Of a DNA stretch of 64,000 nucleotides, positions 1 to 7,222 are shown one piece after another. Position numbers and translations under genes: made by a program. The notes beneath the pieces were generated by a model. It saw only the letters and a program-made list of their open reading frames with translations. It ran no database searches and was not told where the DNA came from. Numbering within the stretch: the first letter of the stretch is position 1; each line of letters opens with the position of its first letter. Source of the stretch: Anaerocolumna sp. AGMB13020 (lineage in GTDB: Bacteria; Bacillota; Clostridia; Lachnospirales; Lachnospiraceae); the NCBI RefSeq assembly GCF_033100115.1, contig NZ_CP136910.1, positions 310,001 to 374,000 of the forward strand, read 5' to 3'.

Positions 1-117
1 AACGACTGTACAGGCTTATACCCATTCATGTCCCAATCGGTACTTAATATCTTGGCCGAACGCATTGTGAAAGAGAAAGGTATCCAAGGTATTAAAAACC
101 TGCTTCCTTTTCTATAA
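1..117 (+). CDS. 3' end of an unidentified gene (partial)
   Basis: An open frame enters from the left edge and stops with TAA at 115-117, giving about 38 C-terminal residues ending in KNLLPFL. The residue mix (GLYPF, ILAERIVKEKG) looks protein-like, but the fragment is too short for me to name a family. It is one of the few plus-strand genes here and converges on the minus-strand genes that follow. Confidence 0.5.
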   Translation, partial: NDCTGLYPFMSQSVLNILAERIVKEKGIQGIKNLLPFL

Positions 118-252
118 TTATTTTTTTCATAGTACAATCATAATAGAAAGCAGTATGTCCTCTGTTCATAACATGCAAAAATAATCTTTCACAACGAGTT
201 CAGCATCTTAACATGACTTTCATTCTCACAATGTTACAAATCTTTATCTTTC

Positions 253-281
253 TGGCACTGCTTTCATTGAAATCAGTGCCA
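253..281. terminator. Hairpin between convergent genes
   Basis: TGGCACTG (253-260) pairs perfectly with CAGTGCCA (274-281). A further TTTC/GAAA stem closes a three-base loop after one mismatch. It lies between the partial plus-strand gene and the convergent minus-strand TIGR04076 gene. Neither strand has a strong T-run, so a terminator role is inferred from position. Confidence 0.4.
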
Positions 282-318
282 GCTCTTTATGCAGTTCTGA
301 ATAACAGATTTCGTTATT

Positions 319-573
319 TCAATTCTCTTTTACCAATTCACCATGAATATGTACTCTTCCTCCATCAGGGCAGACACTGTCAAAGCACTTACTTCTTTCA
401 TTACCATAATCCAGTTCTCCCCCATTTAAGAGTGTGTATACATTAGGGTATATTGAATGCCATAACTCATGACATAATGGAGGACAAATATCTGCCACAA
501 AGAACACATCTCCTTGCTTATGATATCCGCTTCTACAGGCAGCTTTTGTTATCGTTAATTTCACTTTATCCAT
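319..573 (-). CDS. TIGR04076 family small protein
   Basis: An 84-residue protein with the hallmarks of the TIGR04076 family: an N-terminal KLTITKAACRSGYHKQGD stretch, a central ICPPLCHELWHSIYPNVYTLLNGGE segment split around IYP, and a C-terminal CPDGGRVHIHGEL. Cysteines near residues 13, 30, 34, 63 and 69 are typical, and metal or redox binding is possible but unproven. The function of the family is not established. The gene sits 9 bases downstream of a membrane-anchored hypothetical gene on the same strand and is probably cotranscribed with it. Confidence 0.8.
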   Translation of the reverse strand: MDKVKLTITKAACRSGYHKQGDVFFVADICPPLCHELWHSIYPNVYTLLNGGELDYGNERSKCFDSVCPDGGRVHIHGELVKEN

Positions 574-582
574 CTTAACCTC

Positions 583-1374
583 TTATTTTCCCATGACTTC
601 TGTAAGTTTATCATAAAGCTTACGATCCAACACATTATAATAATCGTTTCTGCCGTTCTGAAAGACACTTACATCATCTTCTATTAAGTAAGCATAATAA
701 CTATCTTTTATATCTATATCTGTAAACACTTTATGTATGGCATAGCACTCATCAACTTTAGCTATATCTTTCCCTTGCCAAGCTGCAGATTTTGACAATC
801 CATTTTGTATAACTGCTTCAACTAACTCAATTTCTTCCTTTGATAAATCGTCATTGGTTTTAATCTTTTTTCCGTATTTCATTCGATTGAGTTCATACCT
901 TGTTTCTACATCTTTGGTAAGAGGGTCTGCTACTGAAATATAAATAGAAGAAAGCTTCTTATAATCAGTTTTTGATATTTTATATACGGCCAAATAAGGT
1001 TCTTCCAGATAATAAGAATTCTTATATTTGTATAGATATAGAATATGGTTTTCAGAAGGTAATTTTATATTTACTATAAAATAGCTCTTTGTTAATGGGG
1101 TATCCTGTACGGATGATTGTAAGGATTTTCTTGCCCCTGCCAGCAGTTTAAGAATATTACCAATTACCTGTTTATCCTTGACCTCAATACTGCCTTTATC
1201 AGTACCCTCCTTAACAAATGACAGATACAGTACATTTACGTCTCTACTATCTGGAAGTATTATTCTCTGATAAACACCTGCGGAAGTAGCAATAACTAAT
1301 AATATTACAAATAAACACAACAATATTGCTGCTGTTTTTATAGCTTTCGTATTAGGAAATCTCATCTGTTTCAC
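583..1374 (-). CDS. Membrane-anchored hypothetical protein (possibly DUF5301-like)
   Basis: A 263-residue protein with one N-terminal transmembrane segment (about residues 14-34, AAILLCLFVILLVIATSAGV) and a roughly 225-residue extracytoplasmic domain. The domain has alternating short strands and lysine-rich helices, such as VNVLYLSFVKEG and GNILKLLAGARKSLQSS. The layout resembles the DUF5301 proteins of Lachnospiraceae, but I rely on general appearance only. No catalytic motif is visible. It probably forms a two-gene unit with the TIGR04076 gene 9 bases downstream. Confidence 0.7.
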   Translation of the reverse strand: MKQMRFPNTKAIKTAAILLCLFVILLVIATSAGVYQRIILPDSRDVNVLYLSFVKEGTDKGSIEVKDKQVIGNILKLLAGARKSLQSSVQDTPLTKSYFIVNIKLPSENHILYLYKYKNSYYLEEPYLAVYKISKTDYKKLSSIYISVADPLTKDVETRYELNRMKYGKKIKTNDDLSKEEIELVEAVIQNGLSKSAAWQGKDIAKVDECYAIHKVFTDIDIKDSYYAYLIEDDVSVFQNGRNDYYNVLDRKLYDKLTEVMGK

Positions 1375-1433
1375 TTATAAACATCCTCCTGAACCCCTAG
1401 GGATTAAAGTGCTGCTTTAAAAAAATCCTGTAA

Positions 1434-1901
1434 TTACTCACCGTCATAATAATCAGCTTCCTCTGCAATACGATATACTTTATTGATTCCTTTCCCCCAT
1501 ATTCCTATCTTTGCTGAATCAGGATATACTGCCACATCCACATCATGATAGGAATCAAAATCCATATAAACCAATACTTCTTCATCTGATGCATTCGTTA
1601 ATTTGTGAGCTCCCTTTTCATCTGCAGGAAAAAACAAAAAATCTCCCGCTGATACCAGCCTCTCACCTAAAGGGGTCTTAAGTAAACCGCTTCCGCTAAT
1701 AATATAGAAAGATTCTTCGTTTTTTGTGTGGTAATGATAAGGATATGCAGCCTGCCCAGGTGGTATTTCATAAAGAGATACGGCACTTTGCTCTCCATAT
1801 CCCTTTGGTACCAGTTCCCGTTTCAAGTACTCATAACCGATATGTTCGTTTTTGTGTTTTGGCTTTACATCCGCTACCTTAATATGAATAATATCGCTCA
1901 T
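1434..1901 (-). CDS. Cupin domain protein
   Basis: A 155-residue single-domain cupin. Motif 1 is visible around residues 54-75 (YPYHYHTKNEESFYIISGSG), with H-x-H and a downstream glutamate as candidate metal ligands. Motif 2 is around 83-100 (GDFLFFPADEKGAHKLTN). Such proteins bind a metal and often act on, or sense, sugars and small acids; the substrate cannot be read from sequence. A DinB-family gene lies 93 bases upstream on the same strand, a pairing common among Firmicute stress genes. Confidence 0.85.
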   Translation of the reverse strand: MSDIIHIKVADVKPKHKNEHIGYEYLKRELVPKGYGEQSAVSLYEIPPGQAAYPYHYHTKNEESFYIISGSGLLKTPLGERLVSAGDFLFFPADEKGAHKLTNASDEEVLVYMDFDSYHDVDVAVYPDSAKIGIWGKGINKVYRIAEEADYYDGE

Positions 1902-1994
1902 AGTATGTTCTCCTTTGAGTATTCTGAAAATACAAAGAATTATTTCACTTTTGATTATTGTTATAAGGCAGGAGTTAATCGCCTTGGGTTATTG

Positions 1995-2513
1995 TTAAAA
2001 ATACAAAGAATAATCTCCTTCTGGAAATTCTGATTGCAGTCCCAGGATACGAGGCCAAAGATTCTCACCGGCTATGATATATCCCATAATCATGCCGATA
2101 TGCATATCCAGATGTCTGTGTTGAGCCAAAATAAGATGAAATCTTGTATAAGGACATTTATCCGGGCATTCTAAAAGCTTTTCATCCTTTAAGTTCTGAA
2201 GATATACGGTTATTTTTTCCTTTACCTTGTTATAATAGTCCTTAAGTAACGCTCTTGACAGATAACCATTGGTTGCAATATCCAAATCATTTAATCCTTC
2301 CGTATGAAACTCTGGTTCTACATAACTTAAAGGATTTATATACCACATATCCAGTGAATGCAGCGTATGGTAGATATGCTTCCATAAGGGCATATCACAA
2401 TACAGTTTATCCCAATAGGCATCCGGAATACTGTCGATAACATTATTAAGGCTCCACAGGGTGCGATTCGTTTGATCTTTGACAGCATCTATATAACTTG
2501 CAGCGAAATTCAT
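1995..2513 (-). CDS. DinB family protein
   Basis: A 172-residue protein matching the DinB/YfiT four-helix-bundle superfamily. It has an N-terminal helix NRTLWSLNNVIDSIPD, a first histidine in WKHIYHTLHSLDMWYI (about residues 44-58), and a C-terminal HRHLDMHIGMIMGYI segment (about 132-146). The spaced histidines are the usual metal triad. Members are thiol-dependent or metal-dependent transferases, often damage- or stress-inducible. The actual reaction is unknown. Confidence 0.8.
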   Translation of the reverse strand: MNFAASYIDAVKDQTNRTLWSLNNVIDSIPDAYWDKLYCDMPLWKHIYHTLHSLDMWYINPLSYVEPEFHTEGLNDLDIATNGYLSRALLKDYYNKVKEKITVYLQNLKDEKLLECPDKCPYTRFHLILAQHRHLDMHIGMIMGYIIAGENLWPRILGLQSEFPEGDYSLYF

Positions 2514-2630
2514 GTTTGGCTCCTATCTGTGTTTTTGCACATATTATATTAAGAGGATGAGTAAATACTATTTTCCACTTCCAATAATATACCATATATT
2601 ACCTTTAATGTCGAATTTTACGCCACTGCT

Positions 2631-3896
2631 TTACATAACTTCTTTAAAATAATAGGAATTCAAGAGATAACTTTGTTGGTATTTACAAGATAACTGCCAA
2701 AGATATTTCTTTAGTCCATTTAACGATAATTTTCCTGTTTCATAATAACTACACTTTTTCTCGAAAGTTACTTTTTCTTTCTCATCAGCACATTTTTTAA
2801 AATATCCCCAGACATGCAAGGCAGCATTGATTCCGTTGCCGGTTACAAGCACCTGTTCCATGGCATGATCTAAGTACTTGTAGAACTCAACTGCCTTATA
2901 CTCCTCTTTCACCTTTAACAGCTGCCTTATATGATTATAGTCTTTTGGTGATTTTTCGAGAACCAGGTATTTATACCGGCTCCATTCTCTTTCCAATAAT
3001 TTAACGGAAGGTTTTGGAGCAATGATATTACAGCATTTAACTGCCGATAAATTCTTATCCTTAACTTCAAGCATAATATCAATATCCTCTCTGTTAAGAC
3101 GCAGACAGAAGTCCTGAAAGGTTTCGCCATTAATTGTATCTGAATGAGACCCAGGCTTCTTATTGGGATTCTGATCAGAGTAATGCATTTTCTGAGGTCC
3201 GTCTGCCGGCTTCCAGGTTGCCTGACATAAATTAATCCACTTAATCTCATCGTAATTCTCATTGCTTGGATTGATATTATTGTGAAGGTTATCAAAAATA
3301 ACCGGTGCATCGACCTTTTCTCCGATGCTCAGTACTTCTTCCATTCGAAATATCCTATCATCATTTTCCAATACGATACGATCTTTCAGATGTTCACCAA
3401 GCTTTCTGAAATTATTTATAAACCTTTGTATGGCTTCTTGTCTGTCATTATAAGCACCGCCAATATGAAGCACCAGCTTATTCTTCTTATCCATACCCAA
3501 AGCCTCCAGGATTTTAGTATGGTATTCCAAATCTTCTATTGCCCTCTTTACCACATCCTCTGATGGTGAATTGAGCACCGTATATTGCCCGGGATGTAAT
3601 GAAACTCGCATATTGCTTTGCCTGATCTTATCACCCAGCAAAGCAAATTTTTCTTCGTATAGTTTCCACCACTCAAGTTTATTAACCGGACTGGAGCCGA
3701 AAGGAATCAGGTCTGACGTAATTCGAAACAACTTAATTCCGGCAGATATATTATAATCCAGAATCCTCTCAAGTGACTCCAGGTTATGGGTGATTATGTT
3801 TCTTAGATTCGTTTCATCTGCATTTCTAAGGATACAGCTCTTAAAGTCTGTTCCCGGTATTCCTATAGTCTGACATGCATAACCTATTCTTATCAT
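2631..3896 (-). CDS. uvsE: UV damage endonuclease UvsE with a C-terminal DUF1722-like domain
   Basis: Residues 1-300 form a UvsE/UVDE TIM barrel, which nicks DNA 5' of UV photoproducts. It starts MIRIGYACQT; visible metal and catalytic positions include H101 (SLHPGQYT), H144 (VLHIGGAYND), the glutamate of VLENDD (E177), D202 and H205 (FDNLHNN), H238 (MHYSDQ) and E277 (MLEVKDK). Residues from about 306 to 421 are an extra domain with NAALHVWGYFKKCADEKEK, YYETGKLSL and a tyrosine-rich end. This resembles DUF1722 (YbgA), a family encoded next to photolyase in E. coli. UvsE proteins are commonly near 300 residues, so the tail is an addition. The UVDE call is secure; the tail assignment is from pattern memory. 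Confidence 0.9.
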   Translation of the reverse strand: MIRIGYACQTIGIPGTDFKSCILRNADETNLRNIITHNLESLERILDYNISAGIKLFRITSDLIPFGSSPVNKLEWWKLYEEKFALLGDKIRQSNMRVSLHPGQYTVLNSPSEDVVKRAIEDLEYHTKILEALGMDKKNKLVLHIGGAYNDRQEAIQRFINNFRKLGEHLKDRIVLENDDRIFRMEEVLSIGEKVDAPVIFDNLHNNINPSNENYDEIKWINLCQATWKPADGPQKMHYSDQNPNKKPGSHSDTINGETFQDFCLRLNREDIDIMLEVKDKNLSAVKCCNIIAPKPSVKLLEREWSRYKYLVLEKSPKDYNHIRQLLKVKEEYKAVEFYKYLDHAMEQVLVTGNGINAALHVWGYFKKCADEKEKVTFEKKCSYYETGKLSLNGLKKYLWQLSCKYQQSYLLNSYYFKEVM

Positions 3897-4092
3897 TTCG
3901 CCTAGTACCTAACTATAAGGGTACTGCTCTCATATCCTTCGATATCAGAGCAACCTTTCCATATGCTTATTTCCGCTTTCACTTTTTCAGTATTATGATA
4001 CCACTAATTATCACAATTTAAAGCCTTAACAGAAAAAAGTACATTGATGAAAGAAATCATGCAAATTCTCTGCGCTGCATTCCACAAATATG

Positions 4093-5985
4093 CTAATCTT
4101 CGTTTAAACTGCTCCTTCCTTTTTTTGATGCATTCACCTGTCGGTATTGCCAAAAGACAGTTTCAAATATTCCTCTTCCTTCTGTTAAAGTAATTAATAC
4201 AATAGAAAAATCTTTACAGGCTTCTAAGGTTACTTTACCTTTCATAATCATTTCCGTCTGAGTATACTCTGTCTCTTCCATTAGAGCATCCATACGTACC
4301 AGTTCTGTTATGATCCTTTTCTCAAAGCCTTGAGGTGCTGTCAGTGTATATTTCATGACCGGTTCCATGGTATAGGTACCGATTTCTTTTAAAGCCTGAT
4401 AAATTATTTTTTCGGCAAGTTTTCTGTAATCCGCAGGTGTGCTGTTAACACTGTCATAATCAGAATACATAAAAGTAACTTTGGTATCAACCACTTCACC
4501 AAAAATGCCTTTTCGTATACCCTTTTCAACACCTTCCGCTACAGCGTTTTGAAAAGATTTACTTAGATCTCCAAAGGATACTTTATTCTCATATTGATAT
4601 CCGCTGCCTTCTGCAAGAGGTTCTAATGTCAGCCCTATTCCGGCTGCTAATAGATTTCCAGGACTGTAAATTGGAACAATACAAGTTACTTTATCCATTG
4701 GTTTATCTTTTTTGACGGTAGACACACTGTCAAATTCTGCATTTAACTGAAACCGCTCTTTTAATAGTGATTGTAATATCTCTTTTTGCAGATTTCCAAA
4801 AAGTTTTAATTTGATTTCTTCTGTTTCTTCATCAATACAAAGATCCAGATAAGAATCCTCTATAGCCAGTTTTTGCAAAGCCTCCAGAAGCTCTCTTCTA
4901 TTGGCTGCCGGAACTGGTCTTACTCCAACTTTCAGCAATGGTTCGGTCTGGGACAACACAGGCAATTTAATCTGTTCACCAATCCAGTCACCGCAAGTTA
5001 ATTCCTTTGCATCCAGAATTACTGCCACATCCCCAGCAGTTATTGAATTTTTGGGTACTAACCTCCCATTCTCCAGTCCGAAAAGATTACGGATTAATAT
5101 ATCCTGGCTATCCCTCTTAACACAGGTCCGTTGTCTTAAAATAAGTGCTCCTGAAAACACGCGGGTAAAGATGAGCTTATGATTATGGTCATCGAACAAT
5201 ATTTTGTACACATAAGCAGATAATTTCTGATTCCCCTCAACCCTTGGCATAAACCATTTACCCACCGCCTCCATAAGTTCTGAGATACCTATGTTCTGAA
5301 GAGCGGTACCATGATAAACAGGATAAAGTTTACCATAGCGATTACGGGATCTTATAACCTTCTCATAATCTTCTTGTGTAACTTCTTCTCCATCCATGTA
5401 TTTTTCGAGCAGTTTTTCGGACTGTACAATGATTTGTTCTGAAAATTCTGTATCACTGTGTTTTCTTGGAAGAATCTCATAAGTCTGCTCAACTGCTCCA
5501 TAACTGTATTTGACCTCCTGCATCAGAAGAAAATGCTCCGACAGCTGCTGTTTCATCTGTTCGTAGACTTCTGATAGATTAACGCCTATTCGGTCTATTT
5601 TATTTATAAATAGAATAGCTGGGATTTTCATTTGCTGTATTTTATGAAAAATGGCACGTGTCTGCGGTTGTACGCCTTCCTTTGCCGAAATAACCAGAAT
5701 CACTCCGTCAAGCACTGACAGAGATCTCTCCACTTCTGCAATAAAGTCCATATGTCCAGGTGCGTCAATCAGGTTGATTTTATTCTCTCCAATCATAAAT
5801 GACACTGTTGCTGAACGGATAGTCATTCCCCGCTGCTTTTCCAGTTCCATGGAATCTGTCGTTGTCGTTCCGTTATCTACATTACCCATGAAATTTTTTA
5901 TTCCGCTATGATACAGAAATCCTTCCGTTACTGTTGTCTTACCGGCATCTACATGTGCCATTATCCCTATATTTAATATTTTCAT
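4093..5985 (-). CDS. Tet(M)-like ribosomal protection GTPase
   Basis: A 630-residue translational GTPase of the EF-G-derived ribosomal protection family (Tet(M) is 639). G1 is AHVDAGKT (residues 10-17), G3 DAPGHMDF, G4 NKID; the C-terminal EF-G domains IV-V follow. Such proteins release tetracyclines from the ribosomal A site. The start is the ATG at 5985, giving MKILNIG like Tet(M), preceded by AGGTGA; an upstream in-frame GTG at 5994 is less likely. In the domain IV loop that in Tet(M) reads YYSPVSTPAD, this protein has YDSVNSTPAD, so the tyrosine and serine remain but proline and valine are replaced. Tetracycline resistance is therefore plausible but not certain. A leader with attenuator features lies upstream. 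Confidence 0.85.
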   Translation of the reverse strand: MKILNIGIMAHVDAGKTTVTEGFLYHSGIKNFMGNVDNGTTTTDSMELEKQRGMTIRSATVSFMIGENKINLIDAPGHMDFIAEVERSLSVLDGVILVISAKEGVQPQTRAIFHKIQQMKIPAILFINKIDRIGVNLSEVYEQMKQQLSEHFLLMQEVKYSYGAVEQTYEILPRKHSDTEFSEQIIVQSEKLLEKYMDGEEVTQEDYEKVIRSRNRYGKLYPVYHGTALQNIGISELMEAVGKWFMPRVEGNQKLSAYVYKILFDDHNHKLIFTRVFSGALILRQRTCVKRDSQDILIRNLFGLENGRLVPKNSITAGDVAVILDAKELTCGDWIGEQIKLPVLSQTEPLLKVGVRPVPAANRRELLEALQKLAIEDSYLDLCIDEETEEIKLKLFGNLQKEILQSLLKERFQLNAEFDSVSTVKKDKPMDKVTCIVPIYSPGNLLAAGIGLTLEPLAEGSGYQYENKVSFGDLSKSFQNAVAEGVEKGIRKGIFGEVVDTKVTFMYSDYDSVNSTPADYRKLAEKIIYQALKEIGTYTMEPVMKYTLTAPQGFEKRIITELVRMDALMEETEYTQTEMIMKGKVTLEACKDFSIVLITLTEGRGIFETVFWQYRQVNASKKGRSSLNED

Positions 5986-6008
5986 TATGATCACCTATTC
6001 TTCTTAGT

Positions 6009-6034
6009 GATTGTTTTAGTCTTCCAAAACAATC
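6009..6034 (-). promoter_or_regulatory. Hairpin just upstream of the ribosomal protection gene
   Basis: GATTGTTTT (6009-6017) pairs perfectly with AAAACAATC (6026-6034) around an 8-base loop. It lies 24 bases before the ATG, after the intrinsic terminator, and leaves the AGGTGA ribosome-binding site free. It may stabilise the mRNA or modulate initiation. Confidence 0.4.
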
Positions 6035-6118
6035 CTATTTTTCCTTCAGGTAATCAGCGGCTTCCCTTCTGAGAACGGGCGGGTTGCCTGACATAGGTAA
6101 TCTTGATAATTTTAAGCG

Positions 6119-6146
6119 CAAAAAACCACAGTCATCGACTGTGGTC
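6119..6146 (-). terminator. Intrinsic terminator in the leader (attenuator)
   Basis: On the minus strand ACCACAGT-CGATG-ACTGTGGT (stem arms 6138-6145 and 6125-6132) is followed directly by a run of T (6120-6124). It lies between the leader peptide and the ribosomal protection gene, about 135 bases before the ATG, so it would stop transcription before the gene unless overridden. Confidence 0.8.
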
Positions 6147-6166
6147 ATAATTTACTGTAATTAACG

Positions 6167-6287
6167 GATTATTAATCTTTTTAACCATTAATAATCAGCT
6201 ATAAACAAGTACCAAGGTCGGCTGATTGCATCTTTATTATTCTGTTCTCGGAATTATTAAGCTTACGCATATTTAAATCAGCCTCCT
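6167..6287 (-). promoter_or_regulatory. Competing leader hairpins of the attenuator
   Basis: Read on the minus strand, four segments can pair in alternative ways. Segment 1, GGCTGATT, overlaps the leader ribosome-binding site (6275-6283). Segment 2, AATCAGCC, lies inside the leader codons (6220-6227). Segment 3, GCTGATTATTAAT, starts at the leader stop codon (6187-6199). Segment 4, ATTAATAATC, spans 6167-6176. Pairings 1:2, 2:3 and 3:4 (10 bp, perfect) exclude each other. A ribosome stalled on the leader would change which forms, the classical layout for translation-sensing attenuation. Confidence 0.6.
6199..6270 (-). CDS. 23-codon leader peptide of the ribosomal protection gene
   Basis: ATG at 6268-6270, stop TAG at 6199-6201, 23 residues beginning MRKLNNSENR and ending in DLGTCL. 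A perfect AGGAGG lies at 6282-6287, 11 bases before the ATG, and a consensus promoter lies just upstream. The stop overlaps the GCTGATT segment that starts the next hairpin. It is placed like the leader peptides of drug-inducible resistance genes, where translation of the peptide senses ribosome inhibition. The peptide itself is unlikely to have another role. Confidence 0.65.
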   Translation of the reverse strand: MRKLNNSENRIIKMQSADLGTCL

Positions 6288-6304
6288 TTTTTATTCTATG
6301 GTTA

Positions 6305-6333
6305 TTTATACAATAATTAACCACAAAAGTCAA
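6305..6333 (-). promoter_or_regulatory. Sigma-A promoter for the leader and ribosomal protection gene
   Basis: On the minus strand TTGACT (6328-6333), a 17-base spacer, then TATAAA (6305-6310). Transcription would start near 6298, about 11 bases before the leader AGGAGG. The gene therefore has its own promoter, separate from the RNHCP gene upstream. Confidence 0.75.
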
Positions 6334-6361
6334 CGATAAATTTCCATTTTATTCTTCTTTC

Positions 6362-6679
6362 TTACGGTTTACTGCTGAGTGTTAAAATCCCCTGGTAATC
6401 ATCAGGCATAACCGTGTCTTCGGCAATAATATTGGCTCTTTCAGAGCCGCATTTGCTACATTTATGCAGTATTTGATAACCTTTTTTGCTGTTATGGATG
6501 AGCTTTACAGGCTTCATGATACCACCGCAGTTACTGCTTCTGTCACCTGGTATATTATCTAAATGCAAGGAATACAGACAATGGGGACAATGATTCCTGT
6601 AACTGCCATTTGATAAGGGCAGAACCTGTCTGCCGCAATTCATACATATAAAAGATATATTTTCTGTTCTTCTGCTCAC
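6362..6679 (-). CDS. RNHCP domain zinc-ribbon protein
   Basis: A 105-residue protein with the RNHCP signature: FICMNCGRQV (CxxC), then YRNHCPHCLYSLHLD, PGDRSSNCGGIMKPV, and a final HKCSKCGSERAN (CxxC). The cysteines form two likely zinc sites. The molecular function of the family is unknown. The start is GTG at 6677-6679, chosen because AGGAGG ends 6-8 bases before it; that site overlaps the stop codon of the broken gene upstream, implying former translational coupling. The ribosomal protection gene follows downstream. Confidence 0.85.
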   Translation of the reverse strand: MSRRTENISFICMNCGRQVLPLSNGSYRNHCPHCLYSLHLDNIPGDRSSNCGGIMKPVKLIHNSKKGYQILHKCSKCGSERANIIAEDTVMPDDYQGILTLSSKP

Positions 6680-6690
6680 ACCGAACCCTC

Positions 6691-6995
6691 CTAATATTTG
6701 ATTTCAAATATTAAAAAGGTGGGGTTCTGTTTGTTCTCTATTTCTTCTTCGGGCTTGATAAAAGTATTGACCGATTCTCCGTTATTCTCTGGAAACAACG
6801 AATACTTCTGCCTCCTGCTTCAAAAGGACCTCTTTCATCCCTTTATCCGAACTATTACCGACTTTGTATGTTTGTATCGGTCAATGTATGGCGGTCTTAA
6901 CCACCATCCGGCAGTAGGTGTATCAGGAATCTCACCGAACTTGGCGTCATCCCCCGTTAGTATGTGAACGTAAAACAGTTATAGTCCTTGTTCAT
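6691..6995 (-). pseudogene. Frameshifted small gene upstream of RNHCP
   Basis: A strong AGGAGG precedes ATG at 6995, but the first frame stops after 12 codons (MNKDYNCFTFTY). Coding-like sequence continues in other frames: GDDAKFGEIPDTPTAGWWLR then VIVRIKG in the second, MKEVLLKQEAEVFVVSRE in the third, and ENNGESVNTFIKPEEEIENK to FEIKY-stop back in the second. Joined, this would be a protein of about 100 residues whose stop TAG (6691-6693) overlaps the RNHCP ribosome-binding site. I read it as a decayed gene with about three frameshifts, one at a run of five G. I do not recognise the family. Confidence 0.55.
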
Positions 6996-7017
6996 AATAC
7001 CTCCTTACAAACTTTAC

Positions 7018-7083
7018 AAAGCTGAGTAACAGCTTACATTAGTTATGTCTATTCTTCTGAATAAAGAACCTCAGCTCAGCTTT
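7018..7083. repeat. Inverted repeat upstream of the frameshifted gene
   Basis: AAAGCTGAG (7018-7026) and CTCAGCTTT (7075-7083) are perfect inverted repeats separated by 48 bases. On the minus strand they precede the AGGAGG and ATG at 6995, so the stem could fold in a leader. The rest of the gap to topB (7084-7222) is AT-rich with no gene I can support. Confidence 0.35.
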
Positions 7084-7222
7084 TGCTTATAGAAATTGAT
7101 TATAACATCTCTTTGTCTATCTGTATTGGTAAGAAACTATTATAACTAATTTGTACTTATTTGGTTGTATAGTGCCAAATCGATATTGCCTGTTAAAAAT
7201 GAACATAGGAAGTAAAATTGTA

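Noticed and set aside
3933..3958. Imperfect hairpin after the ribosomal protection gene (GCTCT...AGAGC)
   Set aside because: Only short stems with a mismatch and no T-run on the minus strand; not strong enough for a terminator call.
6698..6967. 89-codon plus-strand open frame between RNHCP and topB
   Set aside because: It is antisense to the frameshifted minus-strand gene and has no ribosome-binding site; the minus-strand pieces have better start, stop and residue composition.
6691..6995. Programmed frameshifting instead of gene decay
   Set aside because: Three shifts would be required in about 300 bases and no slippery heptamer with a following pseudoknot is apparent.
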